DNA of 64,000 nucleotides from Symbiodinium natans (taxonomy: Eukaryota > Sar > Dinophyceae > Suessiales > Symbiodiniaceae): the NCBI GenBank assembly GCA_905221605.1, contig CAJNDS010002127.1, forward strand, positions 321,149 through 385,148, given 5' to 3'. Below are positions 55,605 through 64,000 of the stretch, piece by piece (positions within the stretch are counted from its first letter, which is position 1; every line of letters begins with the position of its first letter). The position numbers and the translations under genes were made by a program. Under the pieces are notes generated by a model. It had not been told where the DNA came from and ran no database searches. It saw only the letters and a program-made list of their open reading frames with translations.

Positions 55605-55874
55605 TAACTCTAGCTAGAGTATCCTTCTTTGGGTTTTTTCATACTTCTACTTGCCCATGAACCTTCAACCATCTCAACAAAAAAAGGCGCCGGCTTTTGA
55701 AACGTCACGCGACCTCACGAGAATGGCTCTGGCAGTGGAGAGAGAGCCTGCGTCGGATCAGTGGCACAAACCCATCACTGATTTGGAACGCAACGGGTCT
55801 TCTCGAAAGTCCGCTGGTGCCTTGAGTAAACTCACTCACACACACACACACACTCACTCACTCACTCACTCACT

Positions 55875-55914
<40 letters not shown>

Positions 55915-56207
55915 GCATCACATCCAAGTAGCCGAGAGAGACACCCGCTAGCTTGTGTGACACCCCCAAAGACGCGTCCCAGCCTCGCTGACACCAGAAG
56001 ACGCACCACTGACAAAAGAGGTCCATGGCCATCCACGTTCAACATCTTCTTTGTTTTTTCTCTTTTTTTTTGTGGGGGGGGAGGGGGGGAACTACGTTCT
56101 TGCTCTGCTACAATGGCGGTTTACTAGGCAAAGCGTGTTCGAGCCAGAGTGCTGATTTCCTTGTGTCAGCGTCCAAGAGGTTTTGGCACACCTCCGCGCA
56201 AGGTGCC
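55605..56207 (+). repeat. Dispersed repeat family R28/R55, copy 2
   Basis: Compact copy of 28008-28950. CA/CTCA/TA microsatellite takes the place of the GA run, and T- and G-runs (56040-56090) take the place of the ATT tract. There is no telomere-like array. Confidence 0.85.
55835..55914 (+). repeat. Compound (CA)n-(CTCA)n-(CA)n-(TA)n microsatellite
   Basis: About 80 bp occupying the place of the GA run in the paralogous copy at 28 kb. Confidence 0.95.
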
Positions 56208-56937
56208 ACGAATGATTTGCAGCAAGTTTTGCAGCTGTATAGCGCTGAGGCAGCAGCGTGACGGGCTTGAATTTAAGGTGCTGTACAAGAGGACAGTGGG
56301 TGTTGGGAAACGGTAGGACCGGGAAAGCCGGAAGAACGCCCCTACAACCACGACTATGACGTTCTGGATGACAGTATCTTGAAAGATTGGACAAAGCATG
56401 CCATGCTATTGAAGACATGTCCTGGCCACCACGGCCTCCATACAAAGTGCGCAAGAACGATCACAGACTGCAGACTGTTAAACTGTAAAAAAGATCAACA
56501 CCTATGAGTGGGGCCACCGTGCACCGAAACTACATGTACGTCTACATCCACACGTCCATCGGCTTAATTTTTGGGCCCCAAGCACTGCCCCAGGGGTTCT
56601 TATTTCTGGATTCAATTTCTTTAGGGTGTGCAGGGTCTGGGGTTGAGGGTTCGGGTTCAACTCAGGGTACAACCTCCGGTCCAACTCCGGGGCAGAGGGG
56701 GGGGAGGGGGTGCCAAGAATAAGAACAAGAATACGAAGAAGAAGAAGAAGAAGAACATGAAAGTCATCATCACAATACCTTAACCGCCACTCAGCAAAGC
56801 ATGACCCGAACACCTGAAGCCCAGCGGAAACGACCCCCCAGCGATGTAGAGGCCATCTGCCACTTCGCCCGTTTATCTCCAACATATTTGTTTCCAAGAT
56901 TCGTGAAACGTATTATAAACAACACTAGAGAGCCAGA
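56208..56937. other. No gene recognised
   Basis: Contains a GGGT/GGGTT-rich decayed telomere-like patch at 56625-56670, a G-run near 56698 and a GAA run at 56735-56755. Confidence 0.4.
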
Positions 56938-57110
56938 TTGAATTGTTTAAAAAACTCTAATCATAATAAAAGCACTAATAAGAATGATGATGATAATCAT
57001 AACAAAAATAACGAGAATGATTATCATAAGAATCAAAATAACAATAAGAAGAAGAGGAAGAGGAAGAAGAAGAAGAATCGTTCATTATTGCCTGATTTGA
57101 TTGCCGATAA
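56938..57110 (+). repeat. Degenerate AAT/GAT then AAG trinucleotide tract
   Basis: AT-rich TAAT, TGAT and CATAA words pass into AAGAAG/GAGGAAG. The Asn/Lys-rich frame is compositional. Confidence 0.8.
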
Positions 57111-57149
57111 ATATATTTTAGCACAAGAAATTGAATCAAAAACGGTAAA

Positions 57150-57440
57150 TCGACCCTAACCCAGGAATAGGTTAGAGTCTTAACCCGCACCCTAACCTGG
57201 TGTTGGCGTTCGAGTTCGGCCCAAACCCTAACCTGAGCTTTAACAGAAAGTCTAACCCCAGGTCGCAGGCCAAGATAGCCTGAACTGTAACCCCAGCGCG
57301 GGTAGGGTTGGGTTAACCCTAGTCTTCCTCCAGCCCTCCCCGTTCCGTTAAGCCGGAGTTTGGGTAGGGATTAGGGCGGGGTTACCAACTCTACCCAACG
57401 TTCGGGTTGCGGCCAACCGCAACCATAACCGAAAACAACA
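57150..57440 (+). repeat. CTAACC/GGTTAG-rich patch
   Basis: Repeated but irregular CCCTAACC, AACCCTAG and GGGTTAAC words, distinct in register from the CCCTAAA arrays. No regular period. Confidence 0.6.
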
Positions 57441-57506
57441 AACCTGAACCGATGGGGTGGGGACACAGGAGGCGCATAATTGAAGGGATTTAGTGTGACC
57501 AACCCA

Positions 57507-57532
57507 CCTAAACCCTAAACCCTAAACCCTAA
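57507..57532 (+). repeat. Short telomere-like array, CCCTAAA orientation
   Basis: Four units. Confidence 0.9.
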
Positions 57533-57636
57533 GTACCAACCCCCAATGTAATGGTGTCCAAACCGCGGCGCCCGGAGGTTCCGCCATCCAGGCCCCCAGA
57601 GGCTCCATAAGCGGGGTAAGGTTGAGTCCAGGGCCT

Positions 57637-57780
57637 GTAGGGTTTTGGGGCTTAGGGTTTAGGGGGTTTAGGGTTTAGGGTTTAGGGTTTAGGGTTTAAG
57701 GTTTAGGGTTTAGGGTTTAGGGTTTAGGGTTTAGGGTTTAGGGTTTAGGGTTTAGGGCCTGAGGCAGCTGAGGGTTTAGG
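57637..57780 (+). repeat. Telomere-like array, TTTAGGG orientation
   Basis: About 18 units, opposed to the small array 105 bp to the left. The last few are decayed. Confidence 0.95.
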
Positions 57781-58104
57781 AGACATTTCAGGGTATGGCC
57801 TGATAAAGGACCTAAGTAGGGTACCAAAGCCCGCATGGTGCACTGTGTTACCTTCAGAGGCCTACGCCGAAATCTCTAAGCCCAGAATATTTTGGTGGCA
57901 AGAAACGTCTCAGGCCTAAAAAACTCGAGTAATGGGGAAAATCATTCATTCCCTAGCAGTTCTGCGCCGCTGCACACAACATGATGCCTCTACCTGGCCC
58001 ACATTCTTGAAGGTTCCTGGCCAATTATTTCAGCAGGGCCTGTCAGAACCCCGGTATACGGTTATAAGGAACTACTGTAGTTGCCCTGCTCATAACCCCA
58101 GCTA

Positions 58105-58300
58105 TCAATGCCTGTGAAGCTCCCAGTACCCCTCCACTAATGCTACGGCGCATACTCTTCTGTCCATCAACGTAGTCAAACTTTTTGCCTGGAGCTCAGC
58201 GAACCCCAGGATGCGAGAAGGCTTGATGTCAAGCCCTTCAGCAGATGTCCCACATAGCAGGGCGATTGACTCACGAGGCCTTGTATAAGGCTGCAGCGGG
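58105..58300 (-). pseudogene. Coding-like fragment with LQAKSLTTLMDRR motif
   Basis: The minus frame reads ESIALLCGTSAEGLDIKPSR, ILGFAELQAKSLTTLMDRRV and CAVALVEGYWEL to a stop at 58105. A diverged paralogue at 60960-61070 keeps AEGL, IKP and LQAKSLTVLRDRRVWTAALI but needs frameshifts. No family is recognised. Confidence 0.4.
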
Positions 58301-58400
58301 TGGCCTGAATGGTGCCAGCGATGTCGGAATTTTCGCACACATATGCACACAGATATGCACACACACACACACACTGTACGCCCGACTCAAACAACTCTCT

Positions 58401-58916
58401 GACGCCGTATTTTACGCGAGCTCGACGAACATTTGCCCGTCCTCCCACGGCTACGACACGCAACCTCCCGGCGACTGAGGTGTGCCTGTGGCAAAAGCCG
58501 GCATGCGTGTGCTGCAACAGCCACTGACCAGAATGCGCGACAACACGGCCGAGCAAGAGTGCCGATCTAAGCAAGACGTCGCCAGCTCTGTGGGGAAAAT
58601 CAAAAGTTCCTGCACGCTGCCCTGTAGTCGCTCACTTCTCGCAAGCCTGAACTCATCGAACCTGCCTATGTGGGACGGAGAATGGGATTTTAGAAAACTG
58701 CACACCGCTCATCAGGATGTGTTCTGAGGTAAACCCAAAATATAGTCGGCGCTCCACAAAACATCTGCTGATGGCTCTGTCCTGGATCTCAGCTCTTGCA
58801 GCTGAGACTGATACTACGCAATGCGATGTTCTAAGTAAAGCATCCACGTTCCGCACCGAATCGACTATGATCGTCTGGCACGATGACGGCAGGACCTCTG
58901 CCCACTGCGGGGCTTG
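58401..58916. repeat. ~515-bp duplicated segment, copy 1
   Basis: GCCGTATTTTACGCGAGC through CTCTGCCCACTGCG recurs 955 bp downstream, nearly identical over the first 390 bp. Minus frames with SHCVVSVSAARAEIQD read like protein but are unassigned. Confidence 0.95.
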
Positions 58917-59354
58917 TTGAAGAGTGTTGATCTCTCGCCCAGGTGGGGGAAAGCTGCTTGTCTTGCAGGCACACAATCGCCCTAAGCATGACATGGCTCA
59001 TGGCGGCTTGGACTGGATCATACTGGATCCAAAGCCCTGACGAAGAGTCGGGCTCTAGATAGAGCGCTGAGCGTTCACTGGTGGGAAATCACGCTCCTAG
59101 AGGGATGGGGCATCTTGTTGGAATGGGGGATTAGCATCGGCAGCTGAATTGAGCAAGCCGAGCTGGGCATACAGGCAAAGAAGCCACCACAAAGAACAAC
59201 AACACGTACCCGGCAGGGCCACAGCCCGAGGCGAGCCTGATGGCACAAGCACAAAGACTGCGGCGGGAAATCTCCGTACCAAAGCTCGTCTGGAAGACGG
59301 AAAAACGCACTTTGCCGGAAAGGGCTGGTTTTGCAGGTTGTGGCCAGCATCTGC

Positions 59355-59891
59355 TGATGCCGTATTTTACGCGAGCTCGACGAACATTTGCCCGTCCTCC
59401 CACGGCTACGACACGCAACCTCCCGGCGACTGAGGTGTGCCTGTGGCAAAAGCCGGCATGCGTGTGCTGCAACAACCACGGACCAGAATGCGCGACAACA
59501 CGGCCGAGCAAGAGTGCCGATCTAAGCAAGACGTCGCCAGCTCTGTGGGGAAAATCAAAAGTTCCTGCACGCTGCCCTGTAGTCGCTCACTTCTCGCAAG
59601 CCTGAACTCATCGAACCTGCCTATGTGGGACGGAGAATGGGATTTTAGAAAACTGCACACCGCTCATCAGGATGTGTTCTGACGTCAACCCAAAGTATAG
59701 TCGGCGCTCCACAAAACACCTGCTGATGGCTCTGCAGTACACAGCACGCATGGTCCTGGATCTCAGCTCTTGCAGCTGAGATTGATACTACGCAATGCGA
59801 TGTCTTGAGTACTACATCCACGGGCCGCACCGAATCGACTGTGATCGTCTGGCCCGATGACGGTAGGACCTCTGCCCACTGCGAAGCTTGG
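59355..59891. repeat. ~535-bp duplicated segment, copy 2
   Basis: Differs from copy 1 by a 20-bp insertion (CAGTACACAGCACGCATGGT) at about 59733, which shifts the minus frame after SISAARAEIQDH. Confidence 0.95.
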
Positions 59892-60577
59892 AGCCCCGCA
59901 CATGCGCCTACTTTTGCGCCATCTTCTCTTTCGAGGGCCCCACCCGTGCAGAAACCGACGAGCATGGCCACGGTCTACAGCACTGGCTGCAGCAGATACT
60001 GAGGACGATACCAAGGCCACAAAGGCTGCCGCGCGCGCAATGCATGAGTCTGAGGCTGGGCGTGAAGGCTTCCATGCCAAAACTGCCTCCACGATGCCTT
60101 GTACAAGGCTGCAGTGGGTCGCCTAGGTGGCGCCAGCGATGTCGAGTTTTCGGCACACATATGCACACATATGCACACCTATGCACACACACACACAATA
60201 AGTCCGACTCAAACAACTCTCTGACGTTGAATTGGACTGAGCTCCTGACCGAGACCCGTGCCAACTGCGGATACAGTGGATACATACCTCGTCGAGCCGA
60301 CCAGGGAATGTTGCACAAATGCTCCAGAAATGCGAGAGCCAACGGAACATGGAGGTCCTGGAGAGATGCCCCGAATTTTTCATGCGAAGTGCACACTCAG
60401 GATCGGGCCCTCGGAGTTGGAGGATCCGAATTGCGCTTGTGCTCTTTGGTCTTGCTCTGTTGTGCTTTGCTTTCTTTGTTTGTGCTGTGTCGTGCTGCGT
60501 TGCGTTGTCCTGGGTTTTCCTGTGCTGGTCCCGCGTTGGGCTGCGTTGTGTTGCTATACTCGTTTGCTCGTTTTGTT

Positions 60578-60582
<5 letters not shown>

Positions 60583-60608
<26 letters not shown>

Positions 60609-60670
60609 ATGTATGTATGTATGTATGTATGTATGTATGTATGTATGTATGTATGTATGTATGTATATAC
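60583..60670 (+). repeat. (GT)n and (GTAT)n microsatellite
   Basis: About 18 GTAT units after a short GT run. The Cys/Val/Tyr-rich open frames through it are artefacts. Confidence 0.98.
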
Positions 60671-60734
60671 GTATGTACGTATGTTTGTTTGTTTGTTTTT
60701 GTGCGTCGTCGCTTGCGTGTTTGTGTTGTGCTGT

Positions 60735-60850
60735 TTCTGTTGTGTTTGTGTTTGTGTTTGTGTTTGTGTTTGTGTTTGTGTTTGTGTGTTTGTGTTTGTG
60801 TTTTTGTGTTTGTGTTTGTGTTTGTGTTTGTGTTTGTGTTTGTGCTTGCG
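60735..60850 (+). repeat. (TTTGTG)n hexamer microsatellite
   Basis: About 18 units with two interruptions (TGTGTG, TTTTTG). Confidence 0.98.
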
Positions 60851-60959
60851 TTGTGTGTTGCGGGTCTTAACGTGCTCGCCTGTGTGACAAGGCACCAAAC
60901 CACAGGGGTGCTTGAGCAAGCCGCCAGCAAAGATATGCGTCCTGGACCGGGTTGAGAAT

Positions 60960-61070
60960 CTATGGCCTCGATGAGTGCTGCGGTCCAGACTCTTCTGTCC
61001 CTCAACACAGTCAAACTTTTTGCCTGGAGGCGCAGCGAATCCTAGAGTGAGCAGGCTTGATTCTAAGCCC
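60960..61070 (-). pseudogene. Frameshifted paralogue of the 58105-58300 fragment
   Basis: AEGLRIKP and LQAKSLTVLRDRRV lie in different minus frames about 30 bp apart, so the copy is broken. Confidence 0.4.
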
Positions 61071-62228
61071 TTCAGCCATGGCCGGACGGATGGACTACTC
61101 CTTGCCCTCGTCTCTCCCGGAATGCTCCTCCATCGTCGATGAAGAGGTGTACGTACCTGCGCAACGTCACTCCAGGTCAGCCATGGCTATGTCTTGCCCT
61201 TAAGCGCACACGTTCTTCGAGAGGGACCGCGTGAACATGCTCCAGCCTTGCACGAGCCCGCGCACGGAGAGTCGTTGTCATGCTGCGAGTGGCAATGGCT
61301 CTGCCAGGCCGAAGCAGCGCCCCTGCAGATCTGCAGCAACGACAAATCAGCGGAGGGGCCTTCCACGACTTCTGAGGCAAACTTGGGTCAATTGAGGCGA
61401 CTTTGCCTGAGGCACCCGTGGAGAAGGCCAGGCCTTCAGCTGCGGACACTGCCATTTCACCCTCAGACCTGAACCTGGTTGTCGAAAAGGTCTGGGAATG
61501 TGGATGGCCGGGCCGGCTGGGCCCCTGAGGGCTGGGAATTCGTCGAGCCGCGCCCGCCATCCGGTTTTTGAACCATTGTGGGTTGCCGAGGACGTCTGCA
61601 TTGCATTCTGTCGGCAGCACGTACGAGATATCACCAAGCTGCCAGACTCCTCAAAGCTCCAAGCTCCAGCTGAGGGCGGCGCGCTATTCTGGTTGCACTG
61701 GGCCCTTCCAGCCATACGCAGGACGTAGTCCCAGGAGAAGGTGAACAACTTGAGAGCCTACCACCGGCTCATGTATCGTTGGCTTGCGCTTTGGCTGTCT
61801 TGAACAGAGCGGTGGATAGGGGAACCCCTGAGTGAAGAAGCATGGGTTCCTGGCCGTCTACCTGGCGTGAAGGCGGGCCAAAAGAGCGCGCGGCAAGGCC
61901 TAGAGGCCATTCAGGGTATCGTTTTTGGGGTTAGGCATCGCTTTCCCAATAAAACCCGTACTGCCAAGTCATGGAGCACCAGGGGGGCTCTTAACCAGCC
62001 GATGTCAAGCCAAATGCACGGCATCAGCAAGGCAATCAACTCAAGTTAGGAGGATAGAACTGACTCGCATCTGTGGGCAAATGTCCGCCCAAGGCTACCT
62101 AGAGAGGCGCGGGACTTAGCCCATCCAGCTGTGTTCGATTGTGGGCCTGATGGCTACCTTCGCATCAAGCGTTTGGATAGTGAACCTTCGGACGTCACCA
62201 CTTCAACACATCAGGCACCATCATTGCA
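61071..62228. other. No gene recognised
   Basis: A plus frame at 61498-61728 and a minus frame at 61177-61620 overlap. The plus peptide (WVAEDVCIAFCRQHVRDITK) reads like protein, without a known family. Confidence 0.3.
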
Positions 62229-62640
62229 CGCGGCTGAAGTTGAGAACGGTCCAGCACTGATACTATTCAGTCACAATATGCTTGCATCTGGCACAGCATG
62301 TTTTTCAAAATCGATTGCCAGCAAACACACATCAACCTCGCGCGCCGACTTAGATGGCATCAAGAAACTTGTTGTTCGCTGCAGAGCATGCTTGGGAATT
62401 TGAAAGGTATTGAACGGTCGTGCAAGCATGGGGCGGCGGCATTGAACCACATGCCCAGCCGAATCGGGATGCCAGTAGCAGTCACATGCATTCTGCCCGC
62501 AGCTTCCGATTCTCACTAGCGTAGGAACCAGCACGAGAAACTCAGCTGCAAGAAACCGGGAGGCTCAAGTGCATTCTCTTTCTGAAAAAAAGTGTGATTC
62601 TCGGATGTTCGCAAGTGGAACAGTCAGTTCCGCCCGCACC
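62229..62640. repeat. ~410-bp duplicated segment, copy 1
   Basis: Begins GCGGCTGAAGTTGAGAACGG and includes GCAAGCATGGGGCGGCGG. Copy 2 starts 612 bp downstream. Confidence 0.9.
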
Positions 62641-62840
62641 TGTGCAGCATTGGAAACATGGGCACTAATTGTATCACTGTGATATACACTGGAGCTTTTC
62701 CTATCAAGAGGCTCTTGTGGGCACTTTGTGCAAAAACCGCATCTTTTAAGCGCCCACGCATGCACGTCCATAATCCATGTAAGTGCTCAAACATCTTCGT
62801 CGCGTTTAAGGTTTGTTAACGGTACGAAACCTTAATAACG

Positions 62841-63330
62841 CGGCTGAGGTTGACAACGGTCCAGCACTGATATTATTTATGTCGCAGTATGCTTGCATCT
62901 GGAACAGCATCTCGTGGAAAAACGATGCACTCTAGGCTGAAGAATCATACCAAGCTTGACAATGCGCAGGCAACTTGAGGTCCTGTGCCTTTTGCAGGCG
63001 CTGATTTGAAGGCGTCGCACATCGACCTCGCGTGCTAACTTAGATGGTATCAAGAAACTTGCTGTGCGCTGGAGAGCATGCTTGGGCATTTGAAGGGAAT
63101 TGAGAGGTCGTGCAAGCATGGGGCGGCGGCATTGAACCACATGTCCAGCCGAATCGGGATGCCAGTAGCAGTCACATGCATTCTGCCCGCAGCTGCCGAT
63201 TCTGACTAGCGTAGGAACCAGCACGAGAAATTCAACTGCAAGAAACCGAAAGGCTCAAGGGCATTCCCAGTCTTTCTGAAAAAGTGCGGTTCTTCAGGCT
63301 TCTCGGATGTTCGCAAGTGGGAACAGTCAT
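62841..63330. repeat. ~490-bp duplicated segment, copy 2
   Basis: About 85-90% identical to copy 1 by eye, with a ~75-bp insertion around 62915-62995. Confidence 0.9.
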
Positions 63331-64000
63331 GGAAACATGGGCACTACTTTCCTGCACTGGTCATTCCAACTGCAGTGGCTTTAGTCGGCAGGATGGCTGA
63401 ACCTGGTTTCATGCGAACTTCGCCTTCGTAGGATTGCAGGCTGAGTGCAGCCTTGGCCGCACAAGCCTGCAGATCATGGTGGCAGGGGCGGGCCAGAACA
63501 ATTGCCTAACCCAGGCGTGCGACTATGCTGAGAGAAGATACGTTGTCCTGTGTCCGCTCCGCCTCTGACCTGGAGTGAAAAACAACTGTCAGGCCAACAT
63601 TGCACACTCGCTGCATCTGTAGGGCACAGCATGGATGAACATGCGGGTTCCAATGTGGGTCGAGCATCCAGCAGTCTGAAGCACCTGCGGAGCGAGTCTT
63701 CAGCTGCTGCGGCCGGGGTGCGCCACGGGGCTAGCGCAACTCTCCACTCAGACAATACTCGGCACGGTCTGGAGTGATCGGTGACTTATCTGGCTTATCT
63801 GTGAAGGACAGGATTGTTGATCTTGGTTTCATCTAACTTCGCCGGCCGCTAGCGCTGAGGGCAGATCATGGTAGCCCGACTTTCATAGATGCCAAAGGTA
63901 CTAGAACGGCGGATGGGCCTACCCCACAAGTGCGACCAGGCCGAGAGGGGAGAAGTTGCCCTCTCAGCATAGATTGAGAAAGAACGGTCAGGCCAATATT
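63331..64000. other. No gene recognised; weak internal duplication
   Basis: 63415-63600 and 63835-64000 share short words (AACTTCGCC, GCAGATCATGGT, AGAGAAG, GTCAGGCCAA) in the same order, suggesting an older tandem copy cut by the window end. Confidence 0.4.

Noticed and set aside
60258-60955. Long Cys/Val-rich plus and Thr/His-rich minus frames
   Set aside because: They follow GTAT and TTTGTG microsatellites; stop-free by composition.

Overview
The window looks like nuclear DNA of a protist eukaryote, most probably a dinoflagellate. It carries more than 50 interstitial arrays of the TTTAGGG/CCCTAAA telomere-type repeat. Coding sequence is sparse and split by short introns, one of which has a GC-AG border formed by a small transposon-like insertion. 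Large tandem arrays of 1.1-1.6 kb units fill much of the rest, together with a decayed fragment resembling a non-LTR retrotransposon. TTTAGGG telomeres also occur in plants, green algae and chromerids, so the assignment is an inference. I saw no tRNA, rRNA, spliced-leader RNA gene or CRISPR array.

Layout. 1-8.2 kb: telomere-like arrays in alternating orientation, separated by short unique islands. Inside this lies a 2.5-kb composite repeat (3.9-6.45 kb) bounded by inverted repeats and a direct repeat. 8.3-11.5 kb: the one convincing gene, on the minus strand. It is a four-exon gene for a predicted type I membrane protein with a signal peptide, three Cys-rich LDLa-like modules, one transmembrane helix and two ADP-ribosyltransferase (PARP-type) domains in tandem. 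11.5-16.3 kb: unassigned sequence with scattered telomere-like arrays. 16.3-20.2 kb: a tandem array with a 1,225-bp period. 20.3-36.8 kb: low-information sequence with telomere-like arrays, a decayed non-LTR retrotransposon tail (31.5-32.3 kb) and dispersed repeats. 41.0-45.15 kb: almost four copies of a 1,080-bp unit, each holding the same frameshifted P-loop NTPase pseudogene. 47.06-52.86 kb: four copies of a 1.5-1.6-kb unit. 53-64 kb: dispersed repeats, segmental duplications, microsatellites and small paralogous peptide fragments.

Gene logic. In the dual-PARP gene the reading frame closes exactly across four exons once three introns are removed (1533+256+73+763 nt = 875 codons including stop). 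One intron is precisely a ~100-bp element plus one copy of its 4-bp target duplication. Another is filled with telomere-like repeats and flanked by a 16-bp direct repeat. Telomere-like repeats and miniature elements are thus part of a gene's intron structure here, not just intergenic filler. Apart from that gene I recognise only pseudogene pieces. Most other long open frames occur on both strands of GC-rich or repetitive DNA and are not credible genes.
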